From contig CM037862.1 in NCBI GenBank assembly GCA_021292105.1, positions 5,923,265 to 5,987,264 of the forward strand: a stretch of DNA of 64,000 nt, written 5' to 3'. Position numbers and translations under genes: made by a program. The number at the start of each line of letters is the position of its first letter. Position 1 is the stretch's first letter. Positions 27,001-36,675 of the stretch are shown here, piece after piece. The notes under the pieces were generated by a model that saw nothing but the letters and a program-made list of their open reading frames with translations, was not told the DNA's origin and ran no database searches. The stretch is from Anadara kagoshimensis. Its lineage: Eukaryota > Mollusca > Bivalvia > Arcoida > Arcidae.

Positions 27001-28625
27001 AGGTTGAAACTTTGTACTCCGTGATAAGGGAATTATCCATTTTTTATCTTAAAGATATTTGATAAATCTTTCCCAGATTGGGCATCTGTACATATGGGTC
27101 ACTTAACGCTAGTTGAAATCTCTTTGATTTTGAAAGGTGTTAAATAATTCCGCGTATTCAAATATTTGTTTTTAATCTTTACGTTTCAGTGGTTACGTGC
27201 ATTTGTAGATTTATCAGTTGAGCAGATAAATCTAAAATTCAATAAAATTTATCAGTCTATAAAATCTTATTGTTATCCGTGAGATTCACAAGAACATTTA
27301 CTCCAATTTCAAAAATGTTTGTAAGATGGAAATTTTGTTGAGGATTTCCCAGCCATCTTTTCAAAGAAACGCAGTGTCTTGTTTCCTCATATGAAAAACT
27401 GTATTATACATGTATACATATGTATAGGGAAATCTCGATTTTTAAAAAAAAAATCACATTGACAATATTGTAAAATAAGTAGGCAATTGAATTTAAAAAA
27501 AATACTTAGCTGTCATCTTGGAAATTTGAATAAGTGGGAAAATACGAATTATGACAATTCAAGGAAATAATGTAGAATTTATAATTTTGTGCACACCCAG
27601 ATGTAGGTTTTTAACCGGATTGACCAACTCTAATCCTAACCAATGTCTCAGACAAGATTTATTTTAGATATTCTCTCAAAATTGAAGAAAAAAAATTCAA
27701 ATTCCAACATTATCCGTGAAAATAATGAAGAGGTAATATTTGTGTGGAAGTGCACTCAAATGTAGGTTTTAACGGCTAGAACAACTTTAATTCAAACCAA
27801 AGTTTTCAATATTTATTTGAAATATACAAAATCAAAATTTGTAAGAAAAAATAAATCAAAATTTAACTGAAAGGTTGTTTATGTTTATCGTGCTACACTT
27901 ATAAGGGTTCATGAGGTCCATTATGGGTTTATGGGGCTTTAAAATTTAACAAGTGTCCACAAGTGTCCCACGATGACCCATCATGTATGTCCATTACTTT
28001 GTAGGGGGCACATATAACATTCACTCTACTATTAGATAAGCAGTATAGAAGTCACTTTATTACAAAAATCTCTCAATACTTTAGTCGTCAAGTAGACAGA
28101 ATAGAAAGTATTTGTTTTTCAAATATTTGTTTTTAAACAGTCAACATTACCTACCCCTGTCAGGTAGAAACGAGGGAGTTTATAGATGTTGAATTTCATA
28201 TGCACGTGTCATTTCTAAAGAGATGCTTATCAGGTTTATAAGATTTTCTATTCTTTAACGGAATTCTAAAATTAGATAATTATTTATCTGTTTATTTTTC
28301 ACACCTTTTTGACATTTTGAAGCCAATTTATCAACGTGCAAACTTTTAACCGATTGTTGTTGACATTTTCACACGACTTATATTGGAACCAGTTTTCATA
28401 CATAGAATGATTTGCATTTTTTTTACAAAGAAACATATATAGTATATATTCTAGCTATAAAGTTGCATCGTGATTACACAAGTAAGGCAAAATTGTTGCA
28501 AAGATGAGAACCGTTCTGGTGCTTAAAACATTTCATACAAAGCATGAACAAACATAATGTAAACTTACCATTTCAAATTTCAGCTGACCCAGCAGTTTGT
28601 CCATTGAATTATTTCCAATACCCAT
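1..28625 (-). CDS. Uncharacterised large disordered protein, two exons seen, C-terminus outside window
   Basis: Coding exons are 28625-28569 (19 codons) and 3278-1 (1,092 codons, no stop). The ATG has a strong context (A at -3, G at +4) with an in-frame TGA six codons upstream. The first exon ends at a gtaagt donor; the second follows a ttttcag acceptor; both junctions are phase 0. Residues about 8-40 form a leucine-rich helix that continues smoothly across the junction, probably a short coiled coil. The rest is mostly polar and low in order, with a conserved-looking basic/acidic patch near residues 535-575, a nonapeptide repeat block (about 793-913), then a C-terminal part with Tyr1035 (YETI), Tyr1045 (YEEI) and a PxxPxR motif at 1072-1077. 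YEEI is the classic Src-family SH2 ligand and PxxPxR a class II SH3 ligand, so a cytoplasmic adaptor is possible; that is inference. I do not recognise the family. Extra small exons inside the 25-kb intron cannot be excluded. Confidence 0.8.
595..965 (-). repeat. 27-bp coding tandem repeat (nonapeptide SRDNLSQNS)
   Basis: Inside the large exon of the uncharacterised gene, a 27-bp unit encodes nine-residue repeats of the type SRDNLSQNS, with variants PRDSFSQNS, SRDNLSRNS and SRDNLLRND. About nine clear units run consecutively, preceded by three or four decayed ones (SKDNLLQRD, SRESLVRNE). The core R-D-N/S-L/F-S is the best-kept part. Because the unit is a multiple of three, copy-number change keeps the frame. 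Confidence 0.85.
5729..5831. repeat. (CT)n microsatellite, interrupted
   Basis: CT runs at 5733-5755 and 5790-5831 are interrupted by about 35 bp. Similar CT/GA tracts occur at 3386-3404, 9530-9567, 20959-21005, 26737-26761, 29970-30023 and 60272-60294, a marked genome-wide habit. Confidence 0.9.
7547..8851 (+). CDS. Candidate small signal-anchored or secreted protein (78 aa), two exons, nested in an intron
   Basis: Exon 1 is 7547-7623: an ATG followed by a basic stretch (MRNNKHNR) and a hydrophobic segment of about 14 residues (LVVILVFFCIISI), ending at a consensus gtgagt donor in phase 2. Exon 2 is 8692-8851, after a ttttgccacag acceptor, and completes the split codon in frame. It encodes 52 further residues rich in Tyr, Asn, Ser and acidic residues, ending DEITMDEK and a TAA. 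Base composition in exon 2 is less A+T-rich than around it. A TATAAAT lies about 170 bp upstream of the ATG. The product would be a type II single-pass or secreted peptide. I do not recognise it. A 134-codon antisense frame (8582-8986) covers the same DNA and is an alternative reading. This is inference from splice-site and frame agreement only. Confidence 0.35.
7909..7980. repeat. Perfect 36-bp tandem duplication
   Basis: The 36-bp unit ttttagttgttctttagtgc... occurs twice head to tail at 7909-7944 and 7945-7980 with no mismatch that I can see, so the duplication is recent. Confidence 0.9.
10778..10980. repeat. Nested near-perfect palindrome flanked by direct repeats
   Basis: Two 54-nt arms (10821-10874 and 10888-10941) are exact reverse complements around a 13-nt spacer that contains acaactagttgt, itself a palindrome. 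Within each arm, gtgctgtttttgaat and its complement form a second inverted repeat, giving four alternating copies. A direct repeat of about 21 bp (cgaactgaaatggcaat, then g or c, then gtac) flanks the palindrome at about 10779 and 10959. Confidence 0.9.
11540..11945. repeat. Diverged two-copy tandem repeat, about 190-205 bp unit
   Basis: Two adjacent copies share ordered blocks: 'aatttga..atttgccaata', 'atgacagtttatgggatg', 'accggaaaatca', 'tttgaccaaa', 'gggtaaattgtgaaaa' and 'ctgctttgg'. The first runs from about 11540 to 11745 and the second to about 11945. Confidence 0.7.
14960..15500. repeat. Diverged tandem repeat, about four copies of a 140-170-bp unit
   Basis: The blocks 'gtgtccagtttatctttgaaccgtaagtgaat.acggtattcat', 'cataaaagtataat' and 'gaaatcaaacaattacggta' recur in order about four times. 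Spacing is irregular and divergence high, so this is an old array. Confidence 0.7.
16860..17264 (-). other. Hydrophobic open frame, possible membrane-protein exon or remnant
   Basis: The minus strand is open for about 134 codons here, with three hydrophobic stretches (around 17,240-17,190, 17,040-16,970 and 16,900-16,865). It has no ATG near its start and no clear acceptor. An open frame this long is only mildly unexpected in DNA of this composition, so it may be chance or an eroded multi-pass protein fragment. Confidence 0.15.
17632..17886 (+). other. Candidate TATA promoter plus first exon coding a signal-anchor segment
   Basis: A TATAAAG sits at about 17634. An ATG at 17798 opens 29 codons with a basic N-terminus (MANRQINHKLR) and a hydrophobic run (LLIVTAFWYLLSIYFATF), reaching a gtaact donor at 17887 in phase 2. 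If unspliced the frame stops at once, giving a 30-residue micropeptide. A phase-compatible acceptor with an open frame exists at 22155-22323, but nothing links the two. The design resembles the candidate at 7547. The ATG context is poor (T at -3). Confidence 0.2.
20751..21005. repeat. (GT)n and (AG)n microsatellite pair
   Basis: A GT tract of about 36 bp (20751-20786) is followed about 170 bp later by an AG tract of about 47 bp (20959-21005). Open frames crossing them are low-complexity artefacts. Confidence 0.9.
23540..23640. repeat. Imperfect hairpin with aatattgcca / tggcaatatt ends
   Basis: The outer 10-bp ends are exact reverse complements, and the centre holds ataatgcattca and tgaatgcattat around a 9-nt loop. 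It may be a very small inverted-repeat element. Confidence 0.6.
23715..23955. repeat. Tandem repeat, about five to six copies of a 45-50-bp unit
   Basis: Units of the form 'gagccacattgcaaattaattcctgaaaatttatattgaaa' repeat head to tail with small indels and substitutions. The most regular part is 23,805-23,955. Confidence 0.8.
27560..27860. repeat. Two diverged copies of a 160-bp segment
   Basis: 'gtgcacacccagatgtaggtttttaac' at about 27588 and 'gtgcactcaaatgtaggttttaac' at about 27748 start two segments that continue with similar order (caactctaat / caactttaat, then caaccaatgt / caaaccaaag). Weakly supported. Confidence 0.45.
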
Positions 28626-29974
28626 CTTTGAAATTTTGAATCAAGTATATGAGGTATGAAAGTTAATTATGCCATCCTAAATGTAAATGAGAAAACTCCC
28701 ATTGTTCCATGTTAGGTCTGCCCAAAACACGTCACTAATCCATCCTCCTACGTACATTGAAACCTGCAGAATAATTGAATTATTTTATAAATATTTACGT
28801 TATTCCACATGAGATAATTCCCAGCTATAAATCATGTTAATGTCGTACGTAACAATGTTGTCTGTCAGAATTCTAACAAGCCATTACGTGACACTACGAA
28901 ACAATCTGGACTCACCCCCGGGCACTAACACTCATTAATCGCTTGTTCTCATATCAATTATTTATCTTATTGACCGTTCAAATTTATGTCCAGAAAACAA
29001 ACTGAATGTAATTTTACTACAAAAGGTAAAATTTATGACCGTATTAGTAGACCATTATAACAATTAACAGATCAACTGACCAAGGGATCGACGTGAAACC
29101 TTAATCTTTATGGCCGTTTTGGCATCTTTTGAAAATACAGTATGTCAAAATTTTGAGGCATTGCTTCAAATTACACTAACATTAAATTCCTTACCATATT
29201 GTAATCTATATAATTACCAAGTTATGGTTTCCAAATCTCCAGTTCTTGTTATAAATTACCAGAGAACATTAAAATACATACTGCTTAATAATGGCCAGAA
29301 AACCACGATTTTTCCCGCCAACATCCTGTTCATAAGTGAAAATAACAAAAGTAAATTTTCCATTTTATAACTAAATTTTTAATTCTAAGTCAAATAATAA
29401 ATACAATTATTGTTAAATATTTGAATAAATTTCAAAGAGGACTCCCGCGTGAAGATAAATAAACACATTTAATAACTAGAAAATGCACACACACATAGGT
29501 TTATAACTAAATCATTATCCACTCTTGAGGTTTTAGAAAATTTTAAAAGCCTCTCTATTGTAAAGGTCAATTGGATGTAGAACTAAATAGCCTCTATGTA
29601 CGTTCATGTACATTGTATACTGTAGTTGTATCGGGTGAGAAAAACTTGACCATTGTCCAAAAATATTACACTGTTCGTTTGTCCACAATGGTCATTTTAA
29701 TTTTTCATAAAAATATGTAAACATTAAAGCAAAAGATTTTGAAAAATTGTTTGATTGGTCAGAAACCTATATTTTAGAATCAAAATCATTGTGAAATGCT
29801 TAATGTACACAGGAACATCTCCAGTAAATAACAATACACCACTAGCATTGGAAATTGACATTTTGGTGAATCTATAACGACAGGACCTAACCATTGCACT
29901 TACAAGATAAGACACATGTCTTCATAGCGCTTCTGATTCTCCACTTGCACACTTGTATTCTTGCATGCTTGAGA

Positions 29975-30031
<57 letters not shown>

Positions 30032-30969
30032 AGTATCTCGAAAATCCATTTTTCCTAAAAAGAACTTGACTCTGGGACTTTACACAACTCCTCGTCCTCC
30101 AATTTCAAATTTTGAATATTCGTTTGACTGTAAGTTCTATAGCAAGCACCTGACAGACCACGTACATAATTTTCATCAGAATTGGATACATTACTGTAAA
30201 ATTCTTGTTAGTCCGGCTATTCTTGGTAATGGTACGCGTGCATGTTTGTCGTTGATTCTCCTCGTCTAAAATACGGTGTGAAAGATAATCTGAACGTTAT
30301 ATGCACGTAACTTGATTATATAATAGTACCAAGATATCAGGCTTCATTGAAACATTCGGCAGTAAATCAGAAAAGTTAAAACGTTTTAATAAAAGTACAT
30401 AAAACGCAAAAATCCTTTGGATTAACTAAGGTGGTTAGGTAAACCAACTTCAAACGTAACTGCATTTTAAAGCAATTTCAATGAACACCTTAGTTTGTCA
30501 AATGATAATTGAAACTCTATTTTGATATCTAAAGATTCGGGGTTTTTAAGAACAGTTAAAAAGAGCATTGTTCCAAAGCTTATAGCGGTTGTCCTGATGA
30601 AAACGCATATGCATTTGTCATTGCATAGTTGTACATCATTTCCATAAAAAGACAACTGCTTCTCTAGATTGCAAAGATGTTTTGGCAGATAATTTGAAGT
30701 TATAAAATACAATGTATATAGTCCACAGTTTAATATACAGAATATTTTCCGTTTCCATTATTCGCAGTTCCCGTTTGAGTTGCTTAAGTCATATTGCAAT
30801 CAAACACAAACATACTATTTTATAGCCACAAAAGGTTTTAAAAGTGTAAAATTAAGTTAAGCATTGTGCTATACTCTTCCAATTTCATTTGAAGCATTTG
30901 TTTGTTTTCTTCTATTGTATTGGATCTTCAATCACCAGCCTAGCTTTCAGTATCAGTTAAAAAACAATA

Positions 30970-31150
30970 TAGTCAAACCTGTCTATAAAGGTCACCAAAG
31001 AGAATTAGCGAAAAGGGCCTTTATGGACAGGTGGCCTTTATATACAGGTTCAAATAATATGAATAAAAAACAATTGTGATACAATTCTACTGGCCTTTAT
31101 AAGCAGGTGGTCCTTATATAGAGGTGGTCTTTAAGGCAAGTTGGACTGTA
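30970..31150 (+). mobile_element. MITE with AGTCAAACCTGTCTATAAAGG ends (copy 1)
   Basis: About 180 bp starting agtcaaacctgtctataaag and ending ctttaaggcaagttggactg, so the ends form imperfect inverted repeats with TA at both borders. Inside, 'ggcctttata..caggt' motifs recur. Other copies in the window are at 34669-34830, 63065-63244 and, inverted, 60541-60714. The TA borders suggest a Tc1/mariner-like source; that is inference. Confidence 0.75.
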
Positions 31151-32059
31151 TACAAATCAATCGATTGTTTGGTATCCAAAGGTATGGAGCATATTTGTAA
31201 AAGCTTTGACAAATTAGCAAAATAAATCTCAATGAGATCAGACACTTCACTCTCGATCATGGCCTTGCGTACCATCGATTTTACTGAAACCAATTGCTAA
31301 CCAAATAAATATAAATATTTAATTACTTCGATTAGATGCCAGCCGTGTAAAATCGATATTTAACAAAAGGAATGTAGAAACTTGTGTTTGGAAAACCAAC
31401 AGCAAAAATAATCAAGAACAAGACAGAACCAATGAAACAAGAAAACGAAAACATTGATAATAAAACAACCGCAGACTTTGGACGAATATCGGATAACACC
31501 AACACAAAAATGAAGTGTCCAGGGGTGTAGTTGAACAATTTTTGTACGACCTTAGCCATACCAGTTACTAAAAATAGTGCGTCCCTATTTAACCTTATAA
31601 AAACTTACCCAATATAAGTTCGATGCCGACTCCACATTCAGTTAGGAGGAAATAAAATATTCCTCTTCAAAAACATAAAATGATAATATAATTGACGCAA
31701 GCTTAAGCTTTTCATTCCGCTCAATTCAACTAATGCATACATGTTTGAACCAATGCACAAATTATTTATTTATTTTTAAAAGTTTTAATTATGAACAAAG
31801 ATCTATATCTACAATTATCTATACATACATGCGTGATATAATTACTATATGTAATAGTTCTATTGGTATTTATTGATGAAATGAATTGATCTCTTTCAGT
31901 GAATTTACTTTTTAAACAGCACGCTTAATTTAGGGATTTATTAAGAAGTCAATAACATTTATATCAGCAACCAACCAATTTTTGTTCTTGTCACACTGCA
32001 GGAACGCCAAATACAAGTTTTGATAAAACCAACTAATTAAATGCTCCCAGTGTGAAACC

Positions 32060-32398
32060 GCTTCGATGGGTAAGTGGTGGAACGCCCGCCTGGAAAGCGA
32101 GATGTTGTGAGATCGCACCCCGGCCAAGTCTTATAAATCGTAATACCGCTTCCTTGTCTGGTACACGGTATTATGAGGACAGAGCATCGACTGGTTCAAA
32201 CAGTGCCAGGATAATGTGACTGGGGAGTGGTATGTTTGTCTGTGGCCTACTGATTTCTTAAACGACCCTGCTGAATATAGGCTAGTCAAGTGACAAGGCA
32301 GACCATAAAACATACTTGCACATCTCATGCATACATAAACTTGTTCTTAGATTGATCCTAAGAGATTAATAAAACTTGCTCTCCTCGTGAATAGCTGA
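32060..32398 (+). mobile_element. tRNA-derived SINE, family B
   Basis: The head (gatgggtaagtggtggaacgcccgcctgg...gagatcgcacccc) has Pol III A- and B-box-like segments. The body carries 'ctggttcaaacagtgccaggataatgtgactggggagtggtatg', then 'gacaaggcagaccataaaacat' and ends 'gattaataaaacttgctctcctcgtgaatagctga'. The same body and tail occur at 49963-50281. Confidence 0.75.
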
Positions 32399-32439
32399 TG
32401 CAAGGTTACAGCAACTCCAAATGTGAACGGGGTAGATTG

Positions 32440-32690
32440 GTAGTACCGGTAATGGAGTTTTGGGTTGAGTCAAGATTTTTTTACGTATACAGAGACGGTC
32501 AGTTCGCAGCGATGGTGGAGGAAACGGAAGTGGTCGGATAAAACCACCGAAAAGCGAACTGAAATTATTCTCGCACCAGAATTCCGAATGCTCGAGCACA
32601 GAAATGAGGCGATGTGGTCCGAAAGTACGCGCTTTAGACCACTCGCTCGCCGAGACAAACGGCAAACGGTTCCTCAAACGTTTAAACAGA
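32440..32690 (-). mobile_element. tRNA-derived SINE, family C (inverted)
   Basis: On the minus strand this reads cggcgagcgagtggtctaaagcgcg, then ttcggtggttttatccgacc, then cttccgtttcctccaccatcgctgcgaac, and ends in 'aaaatcttgactcaaccc'. The 'ggttt.ctccggtttcctcc' segment links it to family C copies at 33895 and 59205. Confidence 0.6.
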
Positions 32691-33164
32691 ACATCCGAAT
32701 TATCTCTAATAGTCGAACTATTCAAATAACCAATAACTCATACATGTACAATATTTGTTATGACTTGCACTTTACACACCGAGATTTTTTTTAAATGATT
32801 TCGAGTCGCAGTGATCATTTACACTAATAAAGATATAAAGATTTGAAATTAAGATAACGGAAATAATTATGATATATTTAAATTTAATTTAAAAAATCAA
32901 TTTAAAGCTGCAAATGTGTTCTAGTTTAAGTAAATGTTAATTTAAAAGTGTCACACAATTAAACACACTAATAGCGGGATAACACTTCTATAACAACTGA
33001 CACAGGTTCTAATTGATTTTATACAGATTAAATATATATATATGTAATGGAGTTTTAGTATATGAAAGTACCATCGAGATAAGATCGTCTATATCTACAC
33101 TTCACCAGCTATATATGAAGATGCTACACTTGTAATACACCATTGGTAAATGGCATTGCTGGTT

Positions 33165-33500
33165 CATTTTAGTGTCACGCCTGCCGCGAATTCCTCCGTA
33201 AGTGGGCGGTTGTGGGTTCGATCCCCGTACGGGTCTGACCCGACTTGATAGTGGGTAGTGACTGTTCTTTCGCCAAGCACTCGGCATTACGAAATGAAAG
33301 TCACGGTTCTTTCAGATGGTAACTTAAAATAAATGAGGTCCCGTGTCACTGTGGGATGGCACGATAAAGAACCCTGCTGTATAATGCCATCGCGCAATGC
33401 ACAGGCAAAATTTCTGCACCTTTGCCTATAGCTGGCGACGTCTCGATATAAGTAAAATATTCTTGACTGGGACTTTAAACACCATTACTCAACTCAACCT
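33165..33500 (+). mobile_element. tRNA-derived SINE, family A (copy 1)
   Basis: tRNA-like head with an intact B box (ggttcgatcccc) at about 33214, then 'gtgggtagtgactgttctttcgccaagcac', 'aaataaatgaggtcccgtgtc', 'aaagaaccctgctgtataatgcc' and a tail 'cttgactgggactttaaacaccattactcaactcaa'. This is the best-preserved head of the four long copies, all on the plus strand. Confidence 0.85.
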
Positions 33501-33894
33501 GTCGCGAATTCGGATATAAAACACTCGCCCGATAATAAAGATGGATTCAATAGTGTTTATTCTAAAGGAGCCCTTGGCCCTAATATAGATATACGGGCCC
33601 ACAAAAATGCCGACAATTGGCCAACATTGACCCATCTTGTGTGTTACAAAATACTGTTCTACCCCTGGTACAGATTGGTTTGTTAGTAAAATAAGACACA
33701 GTTCATTTGTCTTTTTATATACTAGTAATTAAGCCAACCAATACTAAATATGCTATTAAACCTCTTTGTGAAAATATTGTCCCTCTTTTTTCAAAGTCTG
33801 GGATCACATTATCCCACTAAGTTCAGTTCTAAATTGAACACTGATGCAAGTCAACTGGCTATTTTATTATGTAATCCGACCCTGTGATAATCAG

Positions 33895-34110
33895 AGCCTC
33901 AGTGGCCAAGGGGTGTAAAGAGCACTAAATGGACCACAACCTCCAAACACTTTCTAGGTTCGAATCATATTCGGGCAGCTCCTAATGTGAGAATTCCTTT
34001 GCTTATAATAGTTGGCTTTCTCCGGTTTCCTATACCATCTCATTACTGTCCGACTCACTATCAGTGAAAAAATCTTGACCTGTGTAAAAACATTACTCCA
34101 CTCCATCCCA
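33895..34110 (+). mobile_element. tRNA-derived SINE, family C
   Basis: Head 'cctcagtggccaaggggtgtaaagagcac...aggttcgaatca' carries A- and B-box-like segments. The body has 'cctaatgtgagaattcctttgct' and 'ggctttctccggtttcct', ending 'aaaaaatcttgacctgtgtaaaaacattactccactcc'. Tail-related copies are at 56265-56400, 59205-59403 and 62590-62822. Confidence 0.7.
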
Positions 34111-34668
34111 CCCTGCGATTTCTTTAATTCATGTGCCATATTTTATTTTAATCAGTTATGACAAGTCTTCAGCGAGTCACCACATTGTTTCTAAACCTTG
34201 CCATCTCCTGCTTTATTTGATATGTTAATTTGATTTGCCATGACAAAATGTTCAAAGAGGCACCACCAAATGTACAATCAACAATTTTATTGGAGATATT
34301 TATTTGGTCAGTCAGTCTTCATCAATGAGGCAAACAAGGCATTCTTTACTTTAACATAAGACATATCATTGTTGCAACATAACAGAATGATTCTGAAAAA
34401 ATCATCCAATGGTGACACGTTTCTTTGTAGTTAAACAATGGGCCTGATATGCTCAATTGATAAATAATGGTTAGCTGAAATGTTTTAAGAAAACACCTTT
34501 GGTCAAGTGAGCTAAACAACTTTCTGCTTTGTACAACTTTCATTAGTCAATAACTATGAAATGTTCAATGTACTGAAAGCTTTAACATCTGGGCAAGTTT
34601 CATTATAGACTGTCTAATGCATATCAATTTCTGATGATGAATTATGTTCAGAAAATGCTTACAATATA

Positions 34669-34830
34669 CAGTCAACCCTGTCTATAAAGGCCATCCAAAG
34701 GATCCAGTAAAGGTGACCTTTATATACAGGTTCAAAATATATGAATAAAGAACACTTAGGATACAATTATACTGGCCTTTTTAAGCAGGTGGCCCTAATA
34801 TAGAGGTGGTCTTTAGGACAGGTTGGACTT
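34669..34830 (+). mobile_element. MITE with AGTCAAACCTGTCTATAAAGG ends (copy 2)
   Basis: Starts cagtcaaccctgtctataaagg and ends ggacaggttggact, colinear with the copy at 30970. Confidence 0.75.
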
Positions 34831-36675
34831 CTTTGCTGCTTCAGTAGAAACCTGTCACTTTTTCAAAGAGAGATAATCCATTCTGGTTAGGCAAAACTAC
34901 AAGTTTTCTATATGAACAAAGAAAGATAACTCAAGTAGATGAGGTTGTTATAACTATTAGAAGAATAGAGAAATTGGGATTTCTAAATAAAAGACCAATG
35001 GTTTTGAAAGACAATCCCTGCAGAAACCGAGAAAATGTTACAAGACACCAGTAATAATGTGGGTCTATTTATTAGATTTAAGAAATGGGAAAAAATGGCA
35101 CAGTGTAACTTTTGAGTTTCAGACCTTGAAGTTACTACCAGTAATATAAACTTACAAGGAGCGGTAATCAATCAAATCAAGTTTAAAACTAGAACTGTCA
35201 AGAGCTAAATACCCCCACCCCAGCATCTACAAGGGTTTAATGTTTCTGACCTTGACCTTTCCAATATGACCTTGGTTCAAGGTCATGACACAAAGATTGT
35301 CTGTGTGAAATTTTTTGACAGTTGTCAAAAGCAATTATGAGATATGGACAAGATTTTACATAGACATACATGGTGATTCCTATATACCCCCCCCCCCCCC
35401 CCTCAAACTAGTTTGTGGGGTATAAATATTGACAAACAACACTGATCTGTCTGTTTGACCTTTGACTAAAATATTAATTGTGGGCAAGTAAATTAATGTA
35501 TAGGGAACTCAGGTCTTATTTCACCCTAATGAAAGGTCAAGCTGACAGGTAAATGTTGTTTGCCCATACCAAAGAACAGTCATAATATTTTGATCCTCAA
35601 TGTAATTGATATGGGCATTCAGTAGCAAAAAAAACTTTTTTCCATTTTTGGAAGTTGCTATTCATTTAACAAGTGCCATTAAAGATTAAGTTTGTTTTAA
35701 TCCATTATAATTTGATTTTTTAATCTGTATTTATAGTAAAAATACAACAAACAATTTCAAATTTATTATACATATATATTACCTATCCACAGGTCCACCA
35801 AATTGGTGTGTCTCTTCTAAAAATACAGATTTTAAAAATATTTCTTAACAGAATTTATTAAAAATATTCTTAACAAAAGTCTTAAATAAATCAAATATAA
35901 TGGATTTTTATTATTATTACATGTATATGAAAGAATTCAAATTTCTTTGAGAATTTCCTTTGAATCTATGGCTTCTAGGATTTTGGTTTATCCAAATTAT
36001 ACCACTCTTAAAATCAAGATATAGGCCATGAACATGAAATTCGTGAATTATTCAAACTGAAGAAGCTACAGATTTGTGACTTAAGGGTAACGGTTCTTTG
36101 AACAAGGCATTTAAATCTTAATTCATACTACACCAGTCTATGCAGCTGATAAATAAATGTGTATCAAAGGAATTACTTGGTGACAATCTTTGAATGATTC
36201 ACCGTCCCATACAACAGGGAAGTTTACCTTCATCCCACTAACACAGGAATAAGTGACTGTCTAATCAGTCTTTATGCTCAGGACAAACTTGAACTTTTGA
36301 TCTATTTATTAACACCATCAGGTTGTATCCACACATGCTTTGTATACAATCCAGGTAAGAGAGAGAAGAAAATGATGTTTCATGCTTCAGTTAAAATTCT
36401 TTCAATTACATAATAGGATGGTGAAAGAAACTGGAGTACCAAAAGGGATCACTGAAGTTCGAAAACGAATATCCAGGAAAATGCAATGTTGATGTCTCTT
36501 GATAACTACTAGTAATTAATTGATAAATCTGTTTTCCAATTCAACACAGAATGACCGCCACTGTTTATATTCATACATTCTGTATCGGATGTATCAAGGC
36601 AGCCACTGAGGTCGGCAAATGAATGATCCATAACATCTGTCAAGTGATTATCAGATTTCTGATTTAACAATATAA

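Larger units (their letters stand above)
3279..28568 (-). other. Large intron of the uncharacterised minus-strand gene
   Basis: About 25.3 kb of A+T-rich DNA between a gtaagt donor at 28568 and a ttttcag acceptor ending at 3279. It holds simple repeats, several decayed tandem repeats, a nested palindrome at 10,821 and candidate opposite-strand genes, listed separately. Elsewhere in it I see no convincing exon. One strong isolated donor-like site on the minus strand lies at 13,346, after a short open stretch with an ATG, but its phase does not fit the flanking exons. Confidence 0.65.
28626..36675. other. Intergenic block with SINEs and MITEs, no gene seen
   Basis: Between the first exon of the uncharacterised gene and the CENPP stop I find no spliced frame that holds together. 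The block contains a (GA)n tract (29970-30023), two copies of a TA-flanked MITE, at least four tRNA-headed SINEs of three families and a poly-C run (35387-35402). The first few hundred bases (28,626 to about 29,000) should hold the promoter and leader of the minus-strand gene; I see no clear core element. An upstream ATG frame of 15 codons exists near 28,700 on the minus strand. Confidence 0.6.

Noticed and set aside
29979-30269. Frame starting in the (GA)n tract and continuing for about 80 codons
   Set aside because: Its start is pure microsatellite (RERERE), and no splice sites or family features support the rest.
32366-32794. Overlapping frames of 109-119 codons on both strands
   Set aside because: They coincide with an inverted tRNA-derived SINE whose higher G+C content leaves frames open by chance.
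33165-33240. tRNA gene with intact B box
   Set aside because: The head continues into the SINE body without a closing acceptor stem, and the same junction is seen in three other copies.
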